DNA of 22,615 nucleotides from DATKQJ01 sp035534295 (GTDB taxonomy: Bacteria > Chloroflexota > Dormibacteria > Dormibacterales > Dormibacteraceae): contig DATLSE010000045.1 of assembly GCA_035534295.1 (NCBI GenBank), positions 1 through 22,615 of the forward strand, in the 5' to 3' direction. Shown here piece by piece: positions 1 through 7,955 of the stretch. Under the pieces are notes generated by a model that worked only from the letters and a program-made list of their open reading frames with translations, did no database searches and was not told the origin of the DNA. The translations under genes and the position numbers were made by a program. The stretch's first letter is position 1; each line of letters begins with the position of its first letter.

Positions 1-1162
1 ACCCGGCGCGCAGGACCAGGGCGCCAACCGCAGCCGGCGCGATCGACTTGCCCAGGTTGCGGACCAGCCCGCTGACCGAGACCACCGTCACCCGCACCGA
101 GGCTGCTGGTAGGAAGCTGATGAAGGAGTTGAGAAGGGGTCCGATGACGCCATCGCTCAGCCCCTGGACGGCTGTCACCAGAGCCGCCCAGCCCACGCTG
201 GGATAAAGGGTGATGGCGGGAATGCAGGCCCCGAACACGACCAGCGCCAGGATCAGGGCCAGGCGTCCCCGACGCTCGAGCCCGAGGCGCCCGGCCTGGG
301 AGGCCACCAGCGCCGCCACCAGACCCGGGATCCCGATCACATATCCGATCTCCGCCGGCCCGGCGTGGACGTGCGAGGCCAGGTAGAGCGGCACGTAGGA
401 GAAGAATCCGTACTTCAAAAACCAGCGCGCGAAACCGGCAAAGCCGACGCCCAGAATGGCGGGGTCGCGGAGCGCGGTCAGCGCGTCGGAGGAATAGCCC
501 CCCGAGGCCCGGGCCACCCGCCGGGGCGCGCTGTCGGTGAGCCCGAAGAAGGCCCACACGGCCACGCCCAGGGGTAGCACGAAGAGCAGAAACGCCGGCC
601 GCCAGCTGCCCGCCATGGCGAGCAGGAACCCCGCCAGGACCGGCTGGACGAATTCCGAAGCCGAGCCCACCACGCTCCGGTAGCTCTGGGCCATGGCCTG
701 CTCGGCGCGGGGCAGCGTGTCGGCCAGCATGGCGATGGTGATCGAGGCGATCGGTGCCACCGCCAACCCCTGGACCACACGCCAGGCCAGAAGGTGGGGG
801 AACCCGTCGGCGCTCAGCGCCCCCAGGCCGGCCAGCCCGAACACTCCCAGGCAGCCGGCCAGGACCCGCCGGCTACCCCAGACGTCGGCCAGAATGCCCA
901 GGGGCAGTGTGACCAGGAGCGCGGGAAGCGAATACCCCCCCACGATCCATCCGATTTCGACCGGGCTCAGATGGAGGTTGGAACGCATCGCCGGCAGCAG
1001 GGGCGAGATGAACTGCACCCCCAGGTTGATGCAGAAGAACGCGGCCAGGATGATCCAGGTCGACTGGTGACGCAGCGGCGCCAGGCTCGGCCGCCCCGAG
1101 CCCCGCCCAGCCACGATCGTGGCGGCGGGGTCGGACGACTCCTGAGCCGGGTCCAAGTCCAA
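1..1162 (-). CDS. MFS transporter, C-terminus outside the window
   Basis: Major facilitator superfamily membrane transporter, probably a proton-coupled importer or exporter of a small organic molecule. The frame is open from the window edge to about 1162 and shows at least eleven hydrophobic segments. The loop after segment 2 reads GILADVWGSRR, matching the classic MFS D-R/K-x-G-R/S-R/K loop between TM2 and TM3, and a long hydrophilic loop separates the two six-helix halves. The start is uncertain. A TTG at 1162 follows the upstream TAG by one base, which would suit coupled translation, but has no good ribosome-binding site; a GTG at 1114 would leave about 20 residues before TM1. It is the last visible gene of the minus-strand catabolic unit, so it probably carries substrate or product of that pathway. 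The family call is firm; the substrate is unknown. Confidence 0.88.
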   Translation of the reverse strand, partial: MDLDPAQESSDPAATIVAGRGSGRPSLAPLRHQSTWIILAAFFCINLGVQFISPLLPAMRSNLHLSPVEIGWIVGGYSLPALLVTLPLGILADVWGSRRVLAGCLGVFGLAGLGALSADGFPHLLAWRVVQGLAVAPIASITIAMLADTLPRAEQAMAQSYRSVVGSASEFVQPVLAGFLLAMAGSWRPAFLLFVLPLGVAVWAFFGLTDSAPRRVARASGGYSSDALTALRDPAILGVGFAGFARWFLKYGFFSYVPLYLASHVHAGPAEIGYVIGIPGLVAALVASQAGRLGLERRGRLALILALVVFGACIPAITLYPSVGWAALVTAVQGLSDGVIGPLLNSFISFLPAASVRVTVVSVSGLVRNLGKSIAPAAVGALVLRAG

Positions 1163-1163
1163 C

Positions 1164-2444
1164 CTAGGCGGGCGGAGCTGGGCTCGAGCCTCCCTCGGCT
1201 CCTCGCGCGCCGCGAGGGCGATAACGGTTGTGGGACCGATCGCGGGCGCTCGGGTCGGCCTGGGGATGTCCGCGATAGCTGCGCTGATCGCTGTGAGCCG
1301 GCCATCCGGGATGGGCGGGCGTGCCCATCGGCGGGGGCACCTCGAGCCCCAGGTGCTCGGCGGGCGAGCGCTGGAAGAGCTGATAGAGCTCCTCCTTCGT
1401 GCAGCCATAGGAGAGCAGGAGCTTGATCATCCAGCGGTGCGAGGTGATGTGGGGAAAGTTCTGGAGCTGGCCCAGATCGGAACCGTAGACGCAGTTCTCG
1501 GCCCCCAGTTCCTTGACCATGCGCGCCGCGTACAGGGGCCCGCTCTCGTGCAGGGGAAAGGCCTGGGCACCGAGGGCGGAGACCATGAGCTTGGCCCCGA
1601 GCTCGGCCTGCACATGCATCTGCTCCAGGGAATGCTTGGAGTGAATGTGGGCGGGATGGATCACCTCGAGGCGCTTGACGCCGGCCTCGCGCGCCTCCTG
1701 GAAGAGGATGTGGGTGTCCTCGAACGGGTAGTGCCCACTGGCCAGGACGAGGTCGTTGTCGGCCACGATTTTCAGGATCTCCCGCACCTCGGGCAGAATC
1801 CGGCGCTGGTCGTCGAGGAAGCTGATGCCGTGCCCGGAGTAGTCGTCATAGACCACCCGGCGGTGGTGATAGGAGTCCACCATGGGCATCCACACGTAAC
1901 GCATGCCGGGAAAGCCCAGGCACTTGCGTACGGCGTCGGGGTTGAGCCCCCCCTGGGGATAGTTGAGGGTGACTCCGCCCAGGACCTCGACCGGGCGCAG
2001 ACCCCGCTCCTCGGCGTAGATGTCGGCCAGCTTTTGGACCAGAGCGTTGCGCGAGGCCGAGGGCGTGTACCAGGTCTTGATCACGATCGCCCGCATGCCG
2101 GCGTCGGTGCAGTCGTAGGCCAGGTCGTCCTCCAGGATCAGGCGCTCGAACGGATCCGATCCCCCGTGGGCGTGGATGTCGAATGAGTTGGTGAGGATGT
2201 CGTCCACATCCTGCTCGGTGAACTTGGCTCCGGCCAGGAACCGCGTGTATTGGATGTTGACCCACTGCGCCTGCTGGCGCACGAGCCAGGTGTACACCTC
2301 GTCGCTGACCTCAGCGTCGGGCCGCGTCAGCTGCTTTAGGCGCTCGACCCGATCGTCTGGGACCTCGATCTTCAGGATCTCCTCCAGGGTCAGGCCCTCC
2401 TCAGGCTTGACGCTCGAGCGCCGCTCGGGCTGCTCAGCGCTCAT
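1164..2444 (-). CDS. Amidohydrolase-like metalloprotein (DUF6282 type)
   Basis: 426-residue TIM-barrel metal-dependent hydrolase related to the amidohydrolase superfamily, closest from memory to DUF6282 proteins. Visible metal-site candidates are D89-I-H91-A-H93 near the end of the first strand, H238 (SGHYP), H263/H266/H268 (HPAHIH) and D323 in YGSDLGQ near the last strand. About 85 residues of polar helical sequence precede the barrel. The start is well set: a GGAGGAG lies a few bases upstream of ATG 2444. The natural domain seems to end near residue 370; the final ~55 residues are Pro/Arg/Ser-rich and unlike a folded domain, so a late frameshift or a drifting tail is possible. Its place between an LLM oxidoreductase and an MFS transporter suggests ring opening or C-N/C-O hydrolysis of a pathway intermediate, which is inference. 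Confidence 0.7.
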   Translation of the reverse strand: MSAEQPERRSSVKPEEGLTLEEILKIEVPDDRVERLKQLTRPDAEVSDEVYTWLVRQQAQWVNIQYTRFLAGAKFTEQDVDDILTNSFDIHAHGGSDPFERLILEDDLAYDCTDAGMRAIVIKTWYTPSASRNALVQKLADIYAEERGLRPVEVLGGVTLNYPQGGLNPDAVRKCLGFPGMRYVWMPMVDSYHHRRVVYDDYSGHGISFLDDQRRILPEVREILKIVADNDLVLASGHYPFEDTHILFQEAREAGVKRLEVIHPAHIHSKHSLEQMHVQAELGAKLMVSALGAQAFPLHESGPLYAARMVKELGAENCVYGSDLGQLQNFPHITSHRWMIKLLLSYGCTKEELYQLFQRSPAEHLGLEVPPPMGTPAHPGWPAHSDQRSYRGHPQADPSARDRSHNRYRPRGARGAEGGSSPAPPA

Positions 2445-2516
2445 CGCTCACTCCTCCCTACCGATGAATTGGCGCCCGCGGCACGGGCGGGCCGCCGGCG
2501 GATGATCCGTGTCGGC

Positions 2517-3521
2517 TCAATCACCGGCGGGTGACTCCGCTCCGCGCAGCTGGGGCAGCACGTGCCGTCCGAGCAGCTCGATCTGCTCAAACCAGCGATG
2601 GAACTTGAAGCGAAAGTCGAAGACCAGGTGCTCGCACCCTGCGGCTTCGAACTTGCGGCATTCCGCCGCCGCGTCGTCGGGGTCCCCCGCGATCAGCATG
2701 CCCTCCAGATCGGCGAAGGTCTCGAACCGGCCCGATGGCGGCTTGACCCAGAACTTGGCGTTATTGGCCCAGGCGCACAGACCCTCGACATTGACGTCCT
2801 TCAGCGCCTCCGAGCGATCCGATTCAACCGAGGTGGGCGGGATGATGGCGATGGTGGGCGGAGTGCGCCCAGCCTCGGCCGACATCTGCTTGATCTTGGC
2901 CACCCGGGCCTTGAATGTCTCCATCGATATCCGCCCGGGCATCCAGCCGTCGCAGTACTCCACCGCCCGCCGGGCCGACGCCGGGGTCGCCCCGCAGTAC
3001 CAGTAGGGAACTGGTCCGCCGACCGGTTTGGGTTCGATGGTGACGTTGTTAAAGCTGTAGTGCTGGTCCTGGTAGCTGACCTCGTTCTCGGTCCAGACCT
3101 GGCGCAGGATGCGGGCATAGGACTCGACCCGGCCCCAGCGCTCCTCCAGCGGACCGGTCATGCCCACGGCGTCGAACTCGTGCTGGAAGGTTCCCGCCCC
3201 CATGCCGAGGATGAAACGCGGACCGATGAGCTGGGTCATGGTGCCGAGCTGGAGGGCGACCTGGAGGGGGTGCCGGTAGGGGATGAGCGAACCGGTGCCC
3301 AGCTGCAGGCGCCGGGTGACGGCGCCGATTGCGGTCAGCGTGGCCAGGGGCTCAAAAAAGGTGCGATCGGGCTTTTCCATCTCGCCGTGGGGCTCAAAGA
3401 TCAGATGGTCGCGGACCCAGACCGAATCGAAGCCAAGCTCTTCGGCCCGGCGGGCCCCGTCGAGCAGCTTGTCGCGGTCGGCCTCCTCGCCGAAATGGGG
3501 CAGCAGCAGACCGTATTTCAT
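2517..3521 (-). CDS. LLM class flavin/F420-dependent oxidoreductase
   Basis: 334-residue luciferase-like monooxygenase-fold protein, an enzyme using FMNH2 or coenzyme F420 in a TIM barrel. Family marks are the N-terminal strand MKYGLLLPHFG, AEELGFDSVWVRDH (residues ~27-40), the LQLGTGSLIPYRHP strand, and GPRFILGMGAGTFQHEF in the middle. Length is typical. ATG 3521 has an AAGGAG about 8 bases upstream and overlaps the preceding hydrolase stop as ATGA, so the two are translationally coupled. Whether it uses F420 or FMN cannot be read from the sequence; the F420-type glucose-6-phosphate dehydrogenase at 12160 makes F420 likely. The 72-bp gap before the next gene shows nothing notable beyond that gene's ribosome-binding site. 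Confidence 0.88.
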   Translation of the reverse strand: MKYGLLLPHFGEEADRDKLLDGARRAEELGFDSVWVRDHLIFEPHGEMEKPDRTFFEPLATLTAIGAVTRRLQLGTGSLIPYRHPLQVALQLGTMTQLIGPRFILGMGAGTFQHEFDAVGMTGPLEERWGRVESYARILRQVWTENEVSYQDQHYSFNNVTIEPKPVGGPVPYWYCGATPASARRAVEYCDGWMPGRISMETFKARVAKIKQMSAEAGRTPPTIAIIPPTSVESDRSEALKDVNVEGLCAWANNAKFWVKPPSGRFETFADLEGMLIAGDPDDAAAECRKFEAAGCEHLVFDFRFKFHRWFEQIELLGRHVLPQLRGAESPAGD

Positions 3522-4489
3522 CGCTCAACTCCTTGTGGTCCTGGTTCATCTTGAAGCCACCGCATCGCCGCCCCCGAATCGCCGGGGTCGGAGAGCTCAC
3601 CCACGCCGCCGACCGCCAGGTGAACCTGGTACCAGCCCACGATGCGCGGGGTGACCAGGCTCCAATAGCGGTCGTAGGCCGCGTAGTGCGTGGTCCGGCG
3701 CTGCAGCAGCAGGGATTTGGGGCCCGCGGCGGCCTCGTAGAGGCTCTGCGCGTGATCGGTGGGCGTGACCGCGTCACCCTCGACGGCGATCAACAGGAGC
3801 GGCGTGGTGAGTCCGCCCGCGGCGGCGAGCGGACTGTAGGCCAGAATCTCGTCCGCCGCACCAAGGCTGACGGCCGTCGGTACTCGGGTGTCGACGTCGG
3901 CCTTGATCTGGGTCGTTCGCCGCTCCTGGGTCGGGACCATGATGTGCTCGCGGGGATCGACCAAGCGCCCGGCACCGGTGGTCGCGCGCAGGCGGCGATC
4001 GACTTCCAGCTCGGCCAGGAACTCAAGCCACTGGTCCTCCGAGCGCATCCGGTGCAGCCAGTCGCGGCCGTCGGCGACGGGCACCTGGCTCACCACCGCG
4101 CGGACCCTGGGGTCCTGGGCGGCGAGCAGGATCGCGTTGCCGCCGCCGGTCCCTCCGGTGCCGAAGCAGCCGATGCGATCAGGGTCGACGTCTTCACGCC
4201 CGGACAGGTAGCTGACCGCATCGACCAGATCCTCGAGCTGATTGCGCGGGGAGAGCAGGGTGCGATCCCCGCCCGAATCGCCAAAGCCCCGGTAATCGAA
4301 GATCAGGACGCCGAAGCCGGCCTTGGTCAAAGCCTCGTGATAGCGCACGTAGAGCTTGGCGTCCTTGAGCCCCATCCACCCCGGGCCCTGGACGATCGCG
4401 GGTAGCGGACCGCCAAAGTCATCCGGGGTGCGCCACAGTCCGCTGAGCCGCTCGCCGTGACCGAAGAAAGTCACCTCCCGGGTTTGCAC
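3518..4489 (-). CDS. Alpha/beta hydrolase lacking the usual serine nucleophile
   Basis: 323-residue cytosolic alpha/beta hydrolase resembling the dienelactone-hydrolase/S15-peptidase-like group. It shows the oxyanion-side FDYRGFGDSGG, the elbow region GCFGTGGTGGGNA where a G-x-S-x-G is expected, a QVPVADG strand after it, VEGDAVTP carrying the presumptive acid Asp, and TTHYAAYD carrying the presumptive catalytic His. No serine is present at the elbow; Thr or Gly occupies it, and the DNA is unambiguous there. I chose GTG 4489: an AGGGGGGA sits just upstream, family homology begins there, and a longer frame to 4666 would run through the intergenic promoter and into the gntR 3' end. The stop overlaps the next ATG (ATGA). 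It likely acts on an ester, lactone or amide intermediate of the pathway, or is a non-hydrolytic member of the fold. Confidence 0.82.
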   Translation of the reverse strand: MQTREVTFFGHGERLSGLWRTPDDFGGPLPAIVQGPGWMGLKDAKLYVRYHEALTKAGFGVLIFDYRGFGDSGGDRTLLSPRNQLEDLVDAVSYLSGREDVDPDRIGCFGTGGTGGGNAILLAAQDPRVRAVVSQVPVADGRDWLHRMRSEDQWLEFLAELEVDRRLRATTGAGRLVDPREHIMVPTQERRTTQIKADVDTRVPTAVSLGAADEILAYSPLAAAGGLTTPLLLIAVEGDAVTPTDHAQSLYEAAAGPKSLLLQRRTTHYAAYDRYWSLVTPRIVGWYQVHLAVGGVGELSDPGDSGAAMRWLQDEPGPQGVER

Positions 4490-4511
4490 GATCGTCCCCC
4501 CTGCTTTATGG

Positions 4512-4540
4512 ATATTGGATCCGCTCCGAGCGCTAAACAA
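4512..4540 (-). promoter_or_regulatory. Internal promoter with VanR-like GntR operator
   Basis: The 55-bp gap between the GntR gene and the hydrolase holds a minus-strand TTGTTT (4540-4535), a 17-bp spacer and CAATAT (4517-4512). The operator half ATTGGATCC (4514-4522) overlaps the end of the spacer and the -10. The 12-mer ATTGGATCCGCT differs at two positions from ATTGGATCCAAT, the Caulobacter VanR operator as I recall it. The same layout, GGATC directly followed by CAAWAT, recurs at the divergent promoter near 12110. This predicts GntR-controlled transcription of the hydrolase-LLM-DUF6282-MFS segment. It is inferred from pattern only; the -35 is weak. Confidence 0.5.
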
Positions 4541-4544
4541 TCCA

Positions 4545-5252
4545 TCACAGGCCCCCCGCGGCCACCGCAGTGGGATTCTCGGCCAGCGCCGCCAGCTCCT
4601 CTGCGACCTGTCGGATGTGTCCTTCAAGCCAGCGCGTGGCCCCGTCCGCGTCGCGGCGGCGAACATAGCCCAAAAGGCGCGAGTGCTCCGGCTCGTGGCC
4701 GTGAGCGACGCGCCGGCGCAGCCAGTAACGCCCGACGTCGTTGCGCAGGCGCTCGATCAAAGAGGAGATGACCGGGTTGCCATCGGTCCCGTAGAGCTTG
4801 TCGTAGAAGGCGAACCTGGCCTCGACAAACTCCTCCCCGGACTCGGTGGCGTCGAGCTGGTCGGCCAGGGTCTCCAGCGCCGCCAGCCGCTCGGGCGTCA
4901 TGTTGGCGATGGCCTGGCGCAGGGCGTAGGTCTCGAGCACGCGGCGGGCCTCATAGATCTGCTTGATCTGGGTTCCGCTCAAGGTGGAGACGATCGCTCC
5001 GCGGTGGGCGCGCATCACGATCAGACCGTCGGACGCGAGCTGGAGCAGCGCCGAGCGCACGGGCAGGCGCGACACCCCGAGCGAGTCGGCCAGAGCGTCC
5101 TGGCGCAGCTGCTGGCCCGGCTTTAGAACGCCACTCAAGATGGCCTGCCGGAGCACAGAGTAGGTGAGGTCGCCAACGGTGGTGTAGTGCACCGCCGAGC
5201 GCCGCATGATCTGCTTCAGTCCGTCCTGACTATCCAGCGTTGTCGCTTCCAT
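4545..5252 (-). CDS. GntR family transcriptional regulator, FCD subfamily
   Basis: 235-residue DNA-binding regulator. The winged helix-turn-helix spans residues ~27-90 (VLRQAILSGVLKPGQQLRQ, then LADSLGVSRLPVRSALLQL, wing DGLIVMRAHRGAIV). The all-helical FCD effector domain follows (~95-225), with EARRVLE and DGNP motifs. Of the usual FCD metal-binding histidines, the one before the GNP motif is Tyr150 (RFAFYDKL), while H190 and H212 are kept, so metal binding may be altered or lost. ATG 5252 is set by AGGAG upstream and by homology; it starts 23 bp inside the end of the Mo-subunit gene. Candidate operators at 4514-4525 and 12103-12118 flank the genes it sits among, consistent with local repression relieved by a substrate or intermediate. 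Confidence 0.92.
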   Translation of the reverse strand: MEATTLDSQDGLKQIMRRSAVHYTTVGDLTYSVLRQAILSGVLKPGQQLRQDALADSLGVSRLPVRSALLQLASDGLIVMRAHRGAIVSTLSGTQIKQIYEARRVLETYALRQAIANMTPERLAALETLADQLDATESGEEFVEARFAFYDKLYGTDGNPVISSLIERLRNDVGRYWLRRRVAHGHEPEHSRLLGYVRRRDADGATRWLEGHIRQVAEELAALAENPTAVAAGGL

Positions 5253-7497
5253 CACCGCTCCTGAACATCCTCCAGATGCGTTCCGGGGTGACCGGTAACT
5301 GCCGCGGATAGACCCCGGTCGCGCGACCGATGGCACTGGCCACCGCGCCTCCAACCGGGTTGGTGCTGCCCTCCCCGCCGCCTTTGGCTCCATAGGGTCC
5401 GACCCCGTCGCCGCGCTCGGCCAACATGAGCTCAGTTGACGCGGGTGCATCGCTGAAGCGGGGAACATGGTAATCGACCACGTTCGGGTTGGCCAGCACC
5501 TCGCCGTCGTAGACCAGCTCCTCGTGCAGGGCCGCCCCCAGACCCATGAGTGCCGCCCCGGAGTCCTGGCCATGCACCATGGCCGGATGGATGGCGAAGC
5601 CAACGTCTCCGACCGCCGCCAGCTTGAGCACCCGGGCGGCTCCGGTTTCCGGGTCGAGGTCGAGTTCCACCCCTGTCACCCCCACCTCCCAGAAGGGGGG
5701 CATGGCGCTGAAATCGCCCGCGCGCCGCACGGCCCCACTGCCCACCACCTCGCCTTCGGCCCCAAACCAGGCCCTGATGACTTCGGCGTGGGCACGCCTA
5801 GTCCCATCGACGACCAGACCTCCCGGGACCTCGACGATCGCTTCCTGGCCCACCCTGTAGGCTTCGGCAGCGAGCTCGCGCAGGCGACGCCGAACGTCGG
5901 CGCAGGCAGCCATGAGGGAGCGGCCGGCGATGGTTGTGGTCCGGCTGGCGCCGGTGGTTCGCTCGTAGGGCCCGGCCGCCGTGTCCGAGCCGAGCACGCT
6001 CACCTGCTCCAGCTCCACCCCCAGCTCCTCGGCCGCGATCTGAGCCAGCACCGTGCGGCTGCCCTGTCCGAGCTCGGTCGAGCCGGTCATGACCGAAACC
6101 GAGCCGTCGGCATGGAGACGGACCAGAGCGGTCGAGACCGGAAAGGCACCGGCGTCGGAGGCGGAGAGCCCGAACCCGACCGCCCTTCCCTCAGCTCCGG
6201 GCCAGCCCAGCGATTCGGCCAAAAGGTCCAGGTCCGCTCCCAGGTCCGCATCCAGGGGACGGCGGCCTGGGAGCAGCACCTCGCCCGGCCCGACCAGATT
6301 CATGAGCCGCATTCGGACCGGATCGAGACCCAGGCGGTCGGCGGCCTCGTCGATCTGAGTCTCCCCGGCGAGATTGCCCAGGGGAGCCCCGAAGCCGCGT
6401 AGAGAGCTGGCCGGAACGGTGTTGGTGAAGACCGAGCGGGCGCGCACCCTGAGGGCCGGGATCCGATAGGGACCGGGGGCGCGGTTGGCCGCCTTCTGCG
6501 CGACCAACGGACTGTTGTCGGTGTAGGCGCCGCTGTTCAAGACCAGGTCGAATTCCCGCCCCAGGATCCGCCCGTCGGCCGAAAAGGCTGTACGGGCGTG
6601 AATTCGGGCGCTGTCCGAGCGCGTGGTCAGCATCGCCTCCTCGACCGAGAGCACGAGCTTGACCGGCCTCCCTGTGGCCCACGCCCCGACCGCGGCCAGG
6701 GGCTCGACCTTGGTGTAGGACTTGGTTCCGTAACCGCCACCGACGTAGGGCACCACGACCCGAACCTGGGCCAGGGAGAGGCCAAAGATGCGCGCCAGGT
6801 CGTTGCGGACCTGGTAGGGGTGCTGGGCGGTGGTGTGAACGCTGAGTCCGGCGGCATCGAACGCAGCCAGTGCGTTGTACGGCTCCATGGCGTAGCCGTA
6901 GAGCATGGGATACAGGTAGTCGCCCTCCAGGACCAGGGCGGCAGCGGCGAAGGCCGCATCCAGATCGCCCCAGCCGAGCTCGGCGGCACTGCAGACGTTG
7001 CCCTGCGGAGCCGCCGCACCGGCGTCGAACCCCTCATCCCCAACGCGCTCGCCTCGCTCGACGTGGATCACCGGGGCCTGGGGGGCCAGCGCCCGGTCGG
7101 CGTCGATCAGAACCGGCAGATCCCGGTAATCGACCTCGACCAACGCCGCCGCCTCGAGCGCGGTGGCTCTGGTGTCCGCCACCACCAGAGCCACCGGCTC
7201 GCCGTAGTAGCAGGTGCGCCCGGGTGCCAGGATGGGGTGGTCGGCGACGATGTGTCCGAACCAAGGATTTATGCCCTCAAGATCGGCGAAGGTCACCACG
7301 CGAACCACGCCGGGTAGGGCCAGCGCCGCCCCCAGATCGAAGCCCGTGATCTCGGCGTGCGCGCGCTCCGAGCGCGTTACGGCCGCGTGCAGCATGCCCG
7401 GGGTCTCGAGGTCGATGGCATAGCGGGCGCGCCCGCTCACCTTGTCCCAGGCGTCGACGCGTGGCACCGAGCGACCGACGACCCGATGCTTGCTCAC
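5230..7497 (-). CDS. Molybdenum hydroxylase large subunit (xanthine dehydrogenase family)
   Basis: 755-residue molybdopterin-binding catalytic subunit of a heterotrimeric Mo hydroxylase, which inserts water-derived oxygen into a C-H bond, usually of an N-heterocycle or aldehyde. Residues 1-~110 form the a/b hammerhead domain (KVSGRARYAIDL). Cofactor-contact motifs are GGGYGTK (~253-259), SSLRGFGAP with R367, GQGS (~478) and AKGGGEGS, whose E709 matches the catalytic glutamate of the family. The CO dehydrogenase active-loop signature (AYRCSFR type) is absent, so CO oxidation is unlikely. GTG 7497 is chosen because it overlaps the preceding TGA as GTGA and the homology begins at VSKHRVVG; a longer frame upstream only shadows the small subunit. 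Substrate is unknown. It is downstream of the FAD and 2Fe-2S subunits in the standard order. Confidence 0.94.
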   Translation of the reverse strand: MSKHRVVGRSVPRVDAWDKVSGRARYAIDLETPGMLHAAVTRSERAHAEITGFDLGAALALPGVVRVVTFADLEGINPWFGHIVADHPILAPGRTCYYGEPVALVVADTRATALEAAALVEVDYRDLPVLIDADRALAPQAPVIHVERGERVGDEGFDAGAAAPQGNVCSAAELGWGDLDAAFAAAALVLEGDYLYPMLYGYAMEPYNALAAFDAAGLSVHTTAQHPYQVRNDLARIFGLSLAQVRVVVPYVGGGYGTKSYTKVEPLAAVGAWATGRPVKLVLSVEEAMLTTRSDSARIHARTAFSADGRILGREFDLVLNSGAYTDNSPLVAQKAANRAPGPYRIPALRVRARSVFTNTVPASSLRGFGAPLGNLAGETQIDEAADRLGLDPVRMRLMNLVGPGEVLLPGRRPLDADLGADLDLLAESLGWPGAEGRAVGFGLSASDAGAFPVSTALVRLHADGSVSVMTGSTELGQGSRTVLAQIAAEELGVELEQVSVLGSDTAAGPYERTTGASRTTTIAGRSLMAACADVRRRLRELAAEAYRVGQEAIVEVPGGLVVDGTRRAHAEVIRAWFGAEGEVVGSGAVRRAGDFSAMPPFWEVGVTGVELDLDPETGAARVLKLAAVGDVGFAIHPAMVHGQDSGAALMGLGAALHEELVYDGEVLANPNVVDYHVPRFSDAPASTELMLAERGDGVGPYGAKGGGEGSTNPVGGAVASAIGRATGVYPRQLPVTPERIWRMFRSGDGSDNAG

Positions 7498-7955
7498 GTC
7501 GTCCTCTGCGCGGCGAGCTCGATCGCCTCGACGATCGACTGGTATCCGGTGCAGCGGCAGATGTTGCCGTCCATCCAGTGCACTATCTCTTCTCGGGAGG
7601 GGTGGGGCTGGTGCTGGAGCAGCGATTTGGCCGCCATCAGCATGCCCGGCGTGCAGTATCCACACTGAAATGCGAAGCGATCCATGAAGGCCTGTTGGAG
7701 CGGATGGGGCGTGTCCCCGGCCAGCCCCTCCACGGTCTCCACCGACTTCCCCTCGGCCTCCCGGGCGAGGGTCGTGCAGGAGCTCACCGGAAGGCCCTCG
7801 ACGAGCACCGTGCAGCTCCCGCAGACCTCCATCTCACAGCTGGGCTTGGCGCCGCTCAGTCCCACTGCGCGCAGCAGGTCGAGCAGCAGGGTCCAGTCCT
7901 CGACCGCAAACTCGCGCTCGGCGCCGTTTAGGACCAGGCGCAGAGCGCGGCTCAC
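7494..7955 (-). CDS. Molybdenum hydroxylase [2Fe-2S] small subunit
   Basis: 153-residue electron-transfer subunit with two [2Fe-2S] domains. The N-terminal plant-ferredoxin-like cluster uses C40, C45, C48 and C60 (CEMEVCGSC...C); the usual Gly of CxxGxCGxC is Glu here. The C-terminal helical domain carries C98 and C101 (QCGYCTPG) and C133 and C135 (ICRCTGY), the signature of CoxS/XdhA-C/NdhS proteins. It passes electrons from the Mo site to FAD. ATG 7955 overlaps the stop of the FAD subunit gene as ATGA and its own stop overlaps the Mo-subunit GTG, so all three subunits should be made in balance. Length is typical. Confidence 0.96.
   Translation of the reverse strand: MSRALRLVLNGAEREFAVEDWTLLLDLLRAVGLSGAKPSCEMEVCGSCTVLVEGLPVSSCTTLAREAEGKSVETVEGLAGDTPHPLQQAFMDRFAFQCGYCTPGMLMAAKSLLQHQPHPSREEIVHWMDGNICRCTGYQSIVEAIELAAQRTT

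Noticed and set aside
4490..4666. N-terminal extension of the alpha/beta hydrolase to 4666
   Set aside because: It would cover the intergenic promoter/operator and the end of gntR, has no homology, and GTG 4489 has a good ribosome-binding site.
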